From the NCBI GenBank assembly GCA_033794685.1, contig JARAYZ010000008.1: a DNA stretch of 64,000 bases; one strand, 5' to 3'. Positions 8,034 to 16,478 of the stretch are shown piece by piece. The translations under genes were made by a program, and so were the position numbers. A model generated the notes under the pieces. It was not told where the DNA came from. It searched no databases and worked only from the letters and a program-made list of their open reading frames with translations. The stretch's first letter is position 1. Each line of letters begins with the position of its first letter. This stretch comes from Lentzea sp033794685. GTDB taxonomy: Bacteria; Actinomycetota; Actinomycetes; Mycobacteriales; Pseudonocardiaceae.

Positions 8034-9113
8034 TCAGCCGAGAACCGACGCCGGATAGGTGCGCACGGACGCGGTCTCGTACCGCAGCGCCACGTGGCTG
8101 GAGCAGCTCACCACGTCACGCCAGAACCGTTGCAGCGCACCACCTTCCGCGAGTCCGCTGGTGCCGGCGGCCCGTACCAGGCCGCCCACCGCGTCGACCA
8201 GCACCTCGGCGACGTAGGCGACGTTGCGTTCGTTGCGCGCCATCGCCGCCGGGGTGAACTCGCGGTCGTCGAGCACCGCGGCGTTCTGCTCCACGAGCAG
8301 CCTCGCCGACTCGACCTGCCCCGACGCGCGGACCAGGTCGACCGCGTTCATCACGGACTGCTTCTTCCCCGACAGCACCGCGATGCACGCGTCCAGTGCC
8401 CCCATCGCCGCTCCGACGGCCGGAGCGACGAACGTGAGGCCGCCGACCGCCTGGAACGGGACGTTGTGGCTCGGCACCGGCGACCAGCTGGTGCCCTTGA
8501 GCAGATCCACCCGGTCGAACGAGAGGTGCGACGGCACGAAGACGTCGTCCACCACGACCGAATGGCTGCTGGTGGCTTTCATGCCGACGCTGTCCCACGT
8601 CTCGAGGACGGTGAAGTCCTTGCGCGGCACCGCGAAGAAGCGGCCCTCCTCGCCGACCATGCCGCACAGCAGGGCCCAGTCGGCGAAGTCCACGCCGCTG
8701 ACGTAGAGCCAGCGGCCGCTCAGGCGGTGCCCGCCGTCCACGACCGTGCCCTTGCCCATGGGCGGCTGTCCGGTCACGACGAACGTGTCCGGGCCGGACG
8801 CCCAGATCTCGTCCTGGCCCTCCCGCGACAACAACCCCGCGAACCGCGACGACAACGCGGACAGCGAGGCGCACCACGCCGTCGACGCGCACCCCTGCCC
8901 GACGGTGAACACCGCCTCGGTCAGTTCCGCGAACGAGCCCTGCGCACCACCGCGTTCGGCTGCGACGAAGTGCCGCGCGAACCCGGCCTCGCGCAGTGCC
9001 TCCACGACCTCGGGAGCCAGCTTGCGGGTGGCGTCGGCCTGCGCCGCGTGCTCGGCGGCGATCAGCTTCACCTTCTCCGCGACCGTGGCCAGCCCGGTGT
9101 TCTGAACACTCAC
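8034..9113 (-). CDS. Group D flavin-dependent monooxygenase (acyl-CoA dehydrogenase fold)
   Basis: A 359-residue protein of the acyl-CoA dehydrogenase superfamily. The C-terminal segment GGALQRFWRDVVSCSSHVAL is the mark of the HsaA/ActVA-ORF5/nitrososynthase group, which use reduced flavin and oxygen to hydroxylate aromatic rings or oxidise amines. The catalytic Glu of true acyl-CoA dehydrogenases is not evident. GTG start with AGGAGG 7 bases upstream. It is co-transcribed with the NTF2-fold gene upstream (25-base gap). No flavin reductase is in view, so a cellular one would supply FMNH2/FADH2. It could equally be an N-oxygenase acting on an aminoacyl substrate. Confidence 0.82.
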   Translation of the reverse strand: MSVQNTGLATVAEKVKLIAAEHAAQADATRKLAPEVVEALREAGFARHFVAAERGGAQGSFAELTEAVFTVGQGCASTAWCASLSALSSRFAGLLSREGQDEIWASGPDTFVVTGQPPMGKGTVVDGGHRLSGRWLYVSGVDFADWALLCGMVGEEGRFFAVPRKDFTVLETWDSVGMKATSSHSVVVDDVFVPSHLSFDRVDLLKGTSWSPVPSHNVPFQAVGGLTFVAPAVGAAMGALDACIAVLSGKKQSVMNAVDLVRASGQVESARLLVEQNAAVLDDREFTPAAMARNERNVAYVAEVLVDAVGGLVRAAGTSGLAEGGALQRFWRDVVSCSSHVALRYETASVRTYPASVLG

Positions 9114-9138
9114 CTCGTCACCTCCTGGAGAAGCGGTT

Positions 9139-9564
9139 CTACGCGGCCTGGACGGGGAGGTCGCGGTGGATCGTGCGCGACTTGGTGTAGAGCTTGCCGT
9201 CGATGCGCACGAGCACGTCCTCGATGGAGAACGTCGGCTCGAAGCTGACGACGCCCTCGGCCGTCGTGCGGGTGACGAGCGACGCGTAACTGACGTTCAG
9301 CGTGTTCTCGTCGACCTCTTCGATCAGGTAGTGGTCGTTCCAGTGCCGCACGGCGACACCCTTGTAACGGGGCAGCGCGGCGCTGGCGCCGGCGATCAGG
9401 GCCGCCCGGCCCTCGACCTTCTCGCTCCGGTGGGCGTGGTCGGTGACCCCGTCCTCGGTGAACGTCTGGGCGTAGCCCTCCACGTCCAACGCGTCGAGCA
9501 GCCGCATCTGCTGGGCGTAGAACGTCTGGACCTCGATGTGGACCGCAACATTGACAGGGGACAC
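9139..9564 (-). CDS. SnoaL-like (NTF2-fold) protein
   Basis: A 141-residue cone-shaped NTF2-fold protein. The GTG at 9564 has GAGGAG 5 bases upstream; the longer open frame before it has no ribosome site. It shows the typical order: helix with YAQQMRLLDALDVEGYAQTFTEDG, then GRAALI and four long strands. SnoaL relatives act as cyclases, hydroxylases or epimerases in polyketide and other pathways, and some are structural partners. As the first gene of the operon with the flavin monooxygenase, it may act on the same intermediate. Specific reaction unknown. Confidence 0.8.
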   Translation of the reverse strand: MSPVNVAVHIEVQTFYAQQMRLLDALDVEGYAQTFTEDGVTDHAHRSEKVEGRAALIAGASAALPRYKGVAVRHWNDHYLIEEVDENTLNVSYASLVTRTTAEGVVSFEPTFSIEDVLVRIDGKLYTKSRTIHRDLPVQAA

Positions 9565-9724
9565 GACAACTCCTCGGTCTGCCGGTTTGGCTACCGCGAA
9601 TATGGGTGCGGGCGCTGGACATCCGGTCGAGTCGTCCTGGTTCGACCGCCGTTCCAGGTGGCGTTGAGACAAACCGGGCACGGTCATCGCTGACATCAAC
9701 CCTTTTACTCGCGAGGAGGGCCAC

Positions 9725-10207
9725 ATGGCCTCAACTCCCGATGTCGCCAAGTCGGTGACGGTCGAGGCGACGATCGAGCAGGCGTTCGCGATCTTCGCGT
9801 CGAAGCCGATCGAGTGGTGGCCGGAGTCGCACGTGTTCGTGAAGGACCGTCAGGCGATCACGATCGAACCGTTCGTCGGCGGGCGTTACTTCGAGCGCGG
9901 CGCGGACGGCGAGGAGATCGCCTGGGGCACCATCACCGAGTGGGACCCGCCGAAGCGCCTCGTGATGACGTGGCGGGTCGGCCCGTACTGGCAGCCGATC
10001 TTCGACGACGAGAAGGCCTCGTTCATCAAGGTGGACTTCGAGGTCGTCGGGCCGACGACGACGAAGGTCACGCTGACGCACGCCGACCTGCACCGCCACG
10101 GCGACATCGCCGAGGGCATCCACAAGGCGCTCGACGGCCCGTCACCCGGCGAGACGCTGGAGACGTACGCCCGCGTCATCGAGAAGCACGTCCCGAAAGC
10201 TGCCTGA
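9725..10207 (+). CDS. SRPBCC (AHSA1/START-like) family protein
   Basis: A 160-residue helix-grip protein, divergent from the SnoaL/monooxygenase operon. The landmarks are an N-terminal strand with VTVEATIEQAFAIF, then GGRYFERGADGEEIAWGTITEWDPPKRL split over two strands, and a long C-terminal helix. The family includes polyketide aromatase/cyclases, lipid-binding proteins and Aha1-like proteins. The GGRYFE...WG...W pattern is the AHSA1 type. It may bind or cyclise a hydrophobic intermediate. GAGGAGGG lies 6 bases before the ATG. Confidence 0.8.
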   Translation: MASTPDVAKSVTVEATIEQAFAIFASKPIEWWPESHVFVKDRQAITIEPFVGGRYFERGADGEEIAWGTITEWDPPKRLVMTWRVGPYWQPIFDDEKASFIKVDFEVVGPTTTKVTLTHADLHRHGDIAEGIHKALDGPSPGETLETYARVIEKHVPKAA

Positions 10208-10225
10208 GGATTCTTCAGGCAAGAC

Positions 10226-10261
10226 GAAACGGCCGCCCCAAGCCTCCGGGGCGGCCGTTTC
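10226..10261. terminator. Bidirectional terminator
   Basis: A 14-bp perfect stem GAAACGGCCGCCCC with an 8-base loop between the convergent SRPBCC gene and ilvN. Confidence 0.85.
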
Positions 10262-10271
10262 CTCGTGCTGT

Positions 10272-10538
10272 CTAGGCTCCGAGTTCGAGCGCTTCGTCGT
10301 GCGTGCGGTCGACGACGTTCTTGACGTCGACGATCCGGCCGAGCTGCTTGATCAGCTGCTCGACCGTGCGGCCGGGCTGCAGGTCCACCACGACGTCCAG
10401 GCGGGACAGATCGCCCCGCTCGGCCGGCGCGAGGCTCAGCGACTCGACGTCGACGCCCCGGCTGGAGAACAGCACCACGATCCGTGCCAGCGCTCCCGGT
10501 TCGTTGCGCAGCAACAGGGAAAGCGAATGTCTGGTCAT
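10272..10538 (-). CDS. ilvN: Acetolactate synthase small (regulatory) subunit
   Basis: An 88-residue ACT-domain protein (LLLRNEPGALARIVVLFSSRG opening, beta-alpha-beta-beta-alpha-beta pattern). This is the short, single-ACT type, like E. coli IlvN/IlvM; the housekeeping actinobacterial IlvH is usually about 170 residues. Its ATG overlaps the ilvB stop (ATGA), which implies translational coupling and equal amounts. ACT domains of this family bind valine for feedback control. The short form, and its place after a SARP gene, suggest a pathway-specific copy with altered feedback, which is inference. Confidence 0.88.
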   Translation of the reverse strand: MTRHSLSLLLRNEPGALARIVVLFSSRGVDVESLSLAPAERGDLSRLDVVVDLQPGRTVEQLIKQLGRIVDVKNVVDRTHDEALELGA

Positions 10539-12244
10539 CACTCTTCCTCGTCGAACAGGGGCCGGATGCCCCGCGCGGCCATGATCTCGTCGTTGCCCGT
10601 GCCCGCGGCGACCATCGGCCAGACCTGAGCGTCCTGTCCCACCACGAAGTCGACGACGACGGGCCGGTCGTGGACCGCCATCGCCTCCAGGATGGTTCCG
10701 TCCACTTCGGACTGGCTCTCGCACCGCAGCCCGACGCAGCCGAGCGCGTCGGCCAGCTTCACGAAGTCGGGGTGGCGCTGGTGCGTGCCGAGCCGGGTGT
10801 TGGAGTACCGGCCCTCGTAGAACAGGGTCTGCCACTGGCGGACCATGCCGAGGTTGCCGTTGTTGATGATCGCGACCTTGATCGGGATGCCTTCGGCGGC
10901 ACACGTCGCGAGTTCCTGGTTGGTCATCTGGAAGCAGCCGTCGCCGTCGATGGCCCACACCGTGCGGTCCGGCGCTCCCGCCTGCGCACCCATCGCCGCC
11001 GGCACCGCGAAGCCCATCGTGCCCGCGCCGCCGGAGTTGATGAACGAGCCGGGGCGTTCGTACTTCACGAACTGCGCGGCCCACATCTGGTGCTGGCCGA
11101 CGCCCGCGGTGTAGATGGCCTCGGGACCGGTGAGCTTGCTGATCCGTTCGATCACGTACTGCGGAGCGAGCATGCCGTCCGTCGGCCAGTCGTAGCCGAG
11201 GGGGTAGGTGGTGACCAGGCCGCCGAGATAGTTCCACCAGGCGGTGAGGTCGGTTTTCCGCGTGATGACCGCGGAGAGCGCTGCCATGACGTCGCGGCAG
11301 TCGCCGACGATGCCGACGTCCGCCTTGCGGTTCTTGGAGATCTCGGCGGGGTCGATGTCGGCGTGGATCACCGCGGCGTGCGGGGCGAACTCCGGCAGCA
11401 ACCCGGTGACGCGGTCGTCGAACCGGGTCCCCAGCGCGATCAGCAGGTCGGCCCGTTGCAGCGCGGCGACGGCGGGCACCGTGCCGTGCATGCCGGGCAT
11501 CCCCAGGTGCAGCGGGTGCGAGTCGGGGAACGCGCCGCGGGCCATGAGCGTGGTGACGACCGGGATCCCGGTCTTCTCCGCGAGTTTGCGGAGCTCGTGC
11601 GCCGCGCCGCTGCGGATCACACCACCGCCGACGTAGAACACCGGCCGTTTCGAGCTTCCGATGAGCTGGGCGGCGTTGCGGATCTGCACCGGTGAGAGCA
11701 CCGGCCGTGCCTGCGCTGTCTGCTTCACCGGCGTGTAGGTGGTGGCGGTGGCCAGCACGTCCTTGGGCAGGTCCACCAGCACCGGGCCCGGCCGCCCCGA
11801 CGACGCGAGCGTGAACGCCTCGGCGATCACCCGCGGAATGTCGGCCGGGTCGTGCACCTGGAAGCTGTGCTTGGTGATCGGCAGCGTGATGCTGCGGATG
11901 TCCGCCTCCTGGAAGGCGTCCGTCCCGATCACCGACCTGTTGACCTGGCCGGTGATCGCCACGATCGGCACCGAGTCCATGTACGCGTCCGCCAGTGGTG
12001 TCACCAGGTTCGTCGCACCGGGTCCCGATGTCGCCATGCAGACGCCCACTCGTCCGGTCGCCTGTGCGTACCCCTGGGCGGCGTGCCCGGCGCCTTGCTC
12101 GTGCCGCACCAGGACGTGCCGGATCTTCGAGTCGTACAACGGGTCGTAGGCGGGAAGGATCGCCCCGCCCGGCATTCCGAAGATCACCTCGCAGCCGACG
12201 TCCTCGAGCGCCTTGATCAACGCACCTGCACCGGTGGTGTCCAC
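10538..12244 (-). CDS. ilvB: Acetolactate synthase large (catalytic) subunit
   Basis: A 568-residue thiamine diphosphate enzyme joining two pyruvates to acetolactate (valine/leucine route), or pyruvate and 2-oxobutyrate (isoleucine route). The catalytic Glu49 lies in RHEQGAGHAAQGYA. The FAD/ThDP domain signature TSGPGATNLVTPLADAY and the ThDP motif GDGCFQMTNQE...NNGN near residues 427-455 are intact, as is Trp in VRQWQ. GTG start with GGGGAG 5 bases upstream. It begins 20 bases after the SARP gene stop and overlaps ilvN, so SARP-ilvB-ilvN looks like one transcript. Likely role: boosted branched-chain precursor supply for the adenylation enzyme nearby. Confidence 0.93.
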   Translation of the reverse strand: MDTTGAGALIKALEDVGCEVIFGMPGGAILPAYDPLYDSKIRHVLVRHEQGAGHAAQGYAQATGRVGVCMATSGPGATNLVTPLADAYMDSVPIVAITGQVNRSVIGTDAFQEADIRSITLPITKHSFQVHDPADIPRVIAEAFTLASSGRPGPVLVDLPKDVLATATTYTPVKQTAQARPVLSPVQIRNAAQLIGSSKRPVFYVGGGVIRSGAAHELRKLAEKTGIPVVTTLMARGAFPDSHPLHLGMPGMHGTVPAVAALQRADLLIALGTRFDDRVTGLLPEFAPHAAVIHADIDPAEISKNRKADVGIVGDCRDVMAALSAVITRKTDLTAWWNYLGGLVTTYPLGYDWPTDGMLAPQYVIERISKLTGPEAIYTAGVGQHQMWAAQFVKYERPGSFINSGGAGTMGFAVPAAMGAQAGAPDRTVWAIDGDGCFQMTNQELATCAAEGIPIKVAIINNGNLGMVRQWQTLFYEGRYSNTRLGTHQRHPDFVKLADALGCVGLRCESQSEVDGTILEAMAVHDRPVVVDFVVGQDAQVWPMVAAGTGNDEIMAARGIRPLFDEEE

Positions 12245-12264
12245 GGTTGCTCCCCGAACTGATC

Positions 12265-13080
12265 TCAGCCCGCGAGCTGGCGCTCCAGCTGGCGAGGCGA
12301 CAACGGCTTGTCGAGCGACGGCTCGGAGCTCAGGATCGCCCGCTGCAACTGACGCAGCCTTTCGGACGGCTCAAGCCCCAGCTCCTCGATCAGCGTGTCG
12401 CGCAGGGACTGGTAGGCCTCCAGCGACTTCCACTGCCGTCCCGCCCGGTAGAGCGCGAGCATGTACTGCGCACAGAGGTTCTCGTGCATGGGGTGCTGCG
12501 CGGTGAGCACCGACAGTTCCGACAGCAGCGACTGGTGCTTGCCCAGCTGCAGGTCCGCCTCGATGCGGGTCTCCAGCACGCCTAGACGGCTTTCCTGCAA
12601 ACGAGTGACCTCCATGCCGAGGCGGACGCCGATCTGCACGTCCACCAGCACCGGTCCGCGCCACACCTCGGCGGCGCTGCGCAGCAGACGGCTCGCGGAC
12701 TCCAGGTCACCGACCTCGAACGCGCGCTGACCCGCACTCGCGAGCCGCTCGTAGCTGCGGACGTCGACGCTCTCCGGCGGAACGTCCAGCATGTAGCCGC
12801 CGTAGCGGGTCACCAGAACGTTCTTCGCGACACCGGGACCCTCCCCCGGCATGGCCGCCTCGATGCGCCGGCGGACCTGCAGCACGTAGGTCTGCAAAGT
12901 CGTGAGTGCGCTGCGTGGGGGTGTCATTCCCCAAAGCTCTTCGATCAACGTCGGAACCGTCACCACGTGCCCCGCCTGAAGGCCGAGCAGCGAGAGCACC
13001 TGCCTGGGCTTCACCGCGCTCGGTGCGATCGAGACGCCGTTCTCCCGTGCCTCCAGCGGTCCCAGAACCTTGATCTCCAT
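12265..13080 (-). CDS. SARP-family pathway activator
   Basis: A 271-residue transcription factor. Residues 1-95 form an OmpR-type winged helix (PRQVLSLLGLQAG, LIEELWG, LQTYVLQVRRRIE, then YGGYMLDVP). Residues 98-245 are the bacterial transcriptional activation (BTAD) domain with DVRSYERL and LYRAGRQWKSLEAYQSLRDTLIEELGLEPS. There is no NTPase part, so it is the small SARP type. SARPs bind direct heptameric repeats upstream of biosynthetic operons. It is the first gene of the ilvBN operon, and it is divergent from the sensor kinase across a 386-base gap. Confidence 0.93.
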   Translation of the reverse strand: MEIKVLGPLEARENGVSIAPSAVKPRQVLSLLGLQAGHVVTVPTLIEELWGMTPPRSALTTLQTYVLQVRRRIEAAMPGEGPGVAKNVLVTRYGGYMLDVPPESVDVRSYERLASAGQRAFEVGDLESASRLLRSAAEVWRGPVLVDVQIGVRLGMEVTRLQESRLGVLETRIEADLQLGKHQSLLSELSVLTAQHPMHENLCAQYMLALYRAGRQWKSLEAYQSLRDTLIEELGLEPSERLRQLQRAILSSEPSLDKPLSPRQLERQLAG

Positions 13081-13466
13081 TGGAGCCTCCCCTGCTCTGC
13101 GGCGGACGACTTGGTCGTGCCATCAAGTTCACCTGAGCGGGGCTATCGGACGCCACGTATGCCGCCATGACTCTCGGATGGCGAACTACTGCGCACGGCG
13201 TGAGAAATTCATATACTCGGACGAACCCAAACCGTCCCGCCCGGTAATCGACCGACCACATGCCGTGACGGCTACTCAGAAATACTCGTCCATTGGCGTG
13301 ACATTGAGTGGCGAGTCAATGCGAGTTCGCATTCTGAACCGATTCAGTTGCCGTCCCGAACTGCCTTCGCATGTCTAGTATTCGGCCAGGGCGCGCGCCG
13401 TGCGAGGTGTTTGACCGGCGTTGACTCGGAGACTTTGCTCTGGAGCTGTTAGCTCTTGGGGGGCAC
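13081..13466. promoter_or_regulatory. 386-base divergent control region (SARP / sensor kinase)
   Basis: This stretch is clearly more AT-rich than its neighbours and holds no convincing gene. It must carry the promoters of the SARP-ilvBN operon (leftward) and of the kinase (rightward). A short inverted repeat GGAGCT-GTT-AGCTCT lies at about 13442-13456, next to the kinase ribosome site. I could not fix promoter boxes by eye. Confidence 0.5.
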
Positions 13467-14597
13467 GTGAATGCAACGCCAGCGATACCGAGATACCGCG
13501 CGATCATCGTGGCGGTCTTCGCCGCTGTGTGCCTGACCGACCTGACCCGCGCGGTGCTTCTCGCCGGCGAGATCACCGAATTGGCGGTGTCGGTCATTGA
13601 TTTAGCGGTACTTGTCCTGCTGCAAGTGTCGTATTTCAGGCCGCTGTCCGCACTCCAACGGCACCTCGCACTGGCAGCCCAAGCGGCACTGCTGGTCCTG
13701 CCGTACGCCCTCTTCGGCTATTCCTGGACGGGCGTCGCGGGCCTCGTAGCCGGCAACGCGCTGCTGATCCTGCGCCCAGTCTTCGGCTGGTCGATCTTCG
13801 TCGCGACCGTGGTCTCGACCGGCCTCGCCCAGACCGTCCACGGCGAGGCGATGATGGCCACCGCGGCCATCGCACTGCTGCTCGCGGGCCTGGCCACGGG
13901 CTTCGCCACCCACCGCGACTGGCCCTCACCGGCCCCGCCACCCACCCCCGAGCCGGCCCCGCAGCCCCTGGCCGACACCGTGGTCATCACGACCGCCGCC
14001 GTGACCGCCGAACGCGTCCGCGTGGCCCGCGACCTGCACGACCTGCTCGGCTACAGCCTCAGCGCCATCAAGCTCAAGAGCGAACTGGCCCACCGGATCG
14101 TCGCCGACCGCCCGGACCACGGCTGGGAGTTCATGCAGGAACACATCGCCGATATATTGGACATCACCCACCACGCCCTGGCCGACGTGCGCTCCCTGGC
14201 CCGCGCCTACCGCCCGCTGTCCCTCGCGGACACCTCGGACTCGGCCAAGGCGATGCTGGCAGCCTCGAACATCGACGTCCGCGTGGAACTGGCCCACGAC
14301 CCGCTCCCGGAGCCGGTGGAGACCGTCCTGGCCGCGGTCCTGTGCGAGGCCGTCACGAACGTCCTGCGCCACAGCGACGCCAGCACCTGCACCATCGGCG
14401 TGCACCAGCGCGGTGCCACGATCCTGCTCGACGTCATAAACGACGGCGCCGCCGACCGCACGACCTCAGCCGACTGCAACGGCGTCCGCAACCAGGCCGA
14501 ACGCATCAAGGCGGTCGGCGGCACCTTCACGGCCCGCCACATCGGCGACGGCTCGTTCCACGTGCACGCCGCCATCCCGGCCGCCCCAAAGCCCTAA
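13467..14597 (+). CDS. NarL/DesK-type sensor histidine kinase
   Basis: A 376-residue membrane kinase. Residues 1-150 contain about five transmembrane segments with short loops and no extracellular sensor domain. A Pro-rich linker follows (153-168). The HisKA_3 dimerisation motif is RVARDLHDLLGYSLSAIKLK with phospho-acceptor His191. The ATPase domain has the N-box LCEAVTNVLRHS and an NDG G1 box. GTG start with a G-rich ribosome site (GGGGGG). Its likely partner is the convergent NarL-type regulator at 14836-15441. The signal is unknown; sensing within the membrane is typical of this layout. Confidence 0.9.
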   Translation: MNATPAIPRYRAIIVAVFAAVCLTDLTRAVLLAGEITELAVSVIDLAVLVLLQVSYFRPLSALQRHLALAAQAALLVLPYALFGYSWTGVAGLVAGNALLILRPVFGWSIFVATVVSTGLAQTVHGEAMMATAAIALLLAGLATGFATHRDWPSPAPPPTPEPAPQPLADTVVITTAAVTAERVRVARDLHDLLGYSLSAIKLKSELAHRIVADRPDHGWEFMQEHIADILDITHHALADVRSLARAYRPLSLADTSDSAKAMLAASNIDVRVELAHDPLPEPVETVLAAVLCEAVTNVLRHSDASTCTIGVHQRGATILLDVINDGAADRTTSADCNGVRNQAERIKAVGGTFTARHIGDGSFHVHAAIPAAPKP

Positions 14598-14719
14598 CCC
14601 TTCGAGCCGGCAGCCACCGCCCAACCAATATATTGCCGCCAGTTCGCCTTCTGGTGAACTTCCACGCGGCACCCCTGCCGCGCCGCTCACCCCGAACCCG
14701 ATCTTCGCGCACCCCAGCC

Positions 14720-14784
14720 CACCTGGCCCTTAGCAATGACTCGTTGGACTTCGTCGTCAAAAGAGTCATTGCAAGGGCCAGGTG
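14720..14784. repeat. Palindromic repeat element, copy 1
   Basis: The 23-base arm CACCTGGCCCTTAGCAATGA(CTC) and its complement, differing by one extra A, enclose a 20-base loop. It lies between the convergent kinase and response regulator genes and could act as a terminator. A second copy, in inverted orientation with both arms and much of the loop conserved, is at 38542-38601. Confidence 0.75.
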
Positions 14785-14835
14785 AAGATCAGGATCGCCG
14801 CGCCCGGACCGCCCGCCAGATCGCCAGGTGACGAC

Positions 14836-15441
14836 TCAGAACCAGCCGGACTTGCGGGCGATGCGGACCGCGTCGACCCGGTTGCGGGCATCGAGCTTGG
14901 CCGTCGCCGCCGTCAGGTAGTTGCGAACCGTGCCGACCGACAGGAACAGCGTCGTGGCGATCTCCATCGCGTCCGCGCCGTCCGAAGCGAGCCGCAGCAC
15001 TTCCAGTTCCCGAGGAGTCAGCGGGCACTCGTCGGTGTCCCACGCGGAAAGCGCGAGCTGCGAGTCGATCACGCGGCGACCAATTGAGACGCCGCGAATG
15101 GCGTCCGCGAGTTCTCCAACCGGAGCATCCTTGAGGATGAACCCGTTGACGCGTGCGTTCAGCGCGCGGCGCAGTGTGCCCGGCCGCCCGAGACTCGTGA
15201 GAATGAGAGTGCGCGTCTCCGGTGCGGTGTCGTGGATGACGGTGGCGGCGGAAAGGCCGTCCATACCGGGCAGGTCGATGTCGAGCACCGCTACGTCCGG
15301 TTTGTTCTTCTCCACTGCGGAGATGATTTCATCGCCCGTTGCGACGGACGCGACGACCTCAATATCTGGTTCGAGATTCAACAAGGCGACCAAAGCACCG
15401 CGGACCATTTGCACGTCCTCGGCTAGTAGCACTCTGATCAT
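14836..15441 (-). CDS. NarL/LuxR-type response regulator
   Basis: A 201-residue two-domain regulator. The receiver domain (1-120) has the acidic pair E8-D9, phospho-acceptor Asp54 (AVLDIDLPGMDG), Thr/Ser at LTSLG and Lys in FILKDAP. The C-terminal GerE-type helix-turn-helix begins LTPRELEVLRLASDG and contains the recognition helix after VGTVRNYL. It closely matches DesR-like regulators. It is convergent with the HisKA_3 kinase gene, its probable partner, with a palindromic element between them. Together with the SARP it could control the locus. Confidence 0.92.
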   Translation of the reverse strand: MIRVLLAEDVQMVRGALVALLNLEPDIEVVASVATGDEIISAVEKNKPDVAVLDIDLPGMDGLSAATVIHDTAPETRTLILTSLGRPGTLRRALNARVNGFILKDAPVGELADAIRGVSIGRRVIDSQLALSAWDTDECPLTPRELEVLRLASDGADAMEIATTLFLSVGTVRNYLTAATAKLDARNRVDAVRIARKSGWF

Positions 15442-15728
15442 CCGACCCCCTTGCTTGCCCCCAGGTCACCATTTCGAGTCTTACACTCGGTGACCATGCA
15501 GGACAAGCATTGAGTCCGGCTCCGGCGAGCGTTACTCCAAATGCGCTAGGAGCAATTAATGAGGGTAATCGGCGGATGACTTGGGGTCACCGCGCGCTCA
15601 CAGATTGCTCAAGGACCGAATCGGCGACCGGGACGGCTCCAGGACTGCACGAGCAGAAAACGGTACAAGCGATTCGGTCCGTGCGGCAGGGTACGAACAA
15701 CCGACAGAGCCGATCATCGAGGGCGCGT

Positions 15729-16412
15729 TCAGCGCGTCTCGCCCCAGCGCTCCAGCAGTTCGAGACCGCCGTCGACGGTGATCACCTGACCCTGGATCCA
15801 CGCGGCTTCGTCGGTGCAGAGCAACGAAACCGCGTTCGCGATGTCCTGGGGCAGGGTGACGCGACCGGACGGGCTCTTGATCGCGAGCCGGTCGACCAGG
15901 TCCGGGTCGATGTTCATGGGGCCGTTGTCGACGACGGTGGTGACGACGGCGTTCACAGCCACCTTGTACCAAGCCATTTCCAGCGCCAGTGTGCGGATCA
16001 CGCCGTGCACCGGTGTCACCGTGTAACCCGCGACGACCACGCGGCCGCCGTCGACGAGCGCCTTGGCGAGCGGCTCCACGATGTTGAGCAACGGCGTGAG
16101 GTCCGGCGACACGGCGTGGTGGACGAACACGTCCAGCTGGCCGCGTTCTTCCTTGACCCGGTCGAGCAGGAGCCGCACCGAGTGCTCGTCCTGGATGTTG
16201 AGCTGGGTGACGCTCACCGAGCCGGGCTTGCCGGCCAGGACGAGCTTCGCGCGCTCCAGGTCGACGTTGTCTTCGTCGGAGGTCGTGAGGATGACGTGGG
16301 CGCCGTTGTCGCAGAGCTTGCTCGCGATGGCGAGGCCGAGCCCGTGCGTTCCCGACGTGACCACTGCGATCTTGCCGTCGAGTCCCAGGCGCGTGTTGAC
16401 AGGTTCGATCAT
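15729..16412 (-). CDS. SDR-fold oxidoreductase lacking the catalytic Lys
   Basis: A 227-residue SDR-like protein. The ATG at 16412 is 8 bases after GAGGTGG. The nucleotide-binding motif TSGTHGLGLA (19-28) is present and the C-terminal IQGQVITVDGG segment is typical of classical SDRs such as FabG. The active-site YxxxK motif reads Y-T-V-T-P, so the Lys is replaced by Pro, and the usual NNAG reads HHAV. The protein may bind cofactor without normal dehydrogenase activity or act as a partner. It is next to the regulators of the biosynthetic locus, but whether it belongs there is unclear. Confidence 0.8.
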   Translation of the reverse strand: MIEPVNTRLGLDGKIAVVTSGTHGLGLAIASKLCDNGAHVILTTSDEDNVDLERAKLVLAGKPGSVSVTQLNIQDEHSVRLLLDRVKEERGQLDVFVHHAVSPDLTPLLNIVEPLAKALVDGGRVVVAGYTVTPVHGVIRTLALEMAWYKVAVNAVVTTVVDNGPMNIDPDLVDRLAIKSPSGRVTLPQDIANAVSLLCTDEAAWIQGQVITVDGGLELLERWGETR

Positions 16413-16478
16413 GATGCTGACCACCTCGTTGTCCGCGTGGTGATCGACGTTCCGCTCGGCCGCTAGGGCCGAACTCGA

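Noticed and set aside
10538..12244. Herbicide-resistance change in IlvB (Asn where plant enzymes have Pro197)
   Set aside because: Bacterial acetolactate synthases vary at this place, so the residue alone says nothing about resistance.
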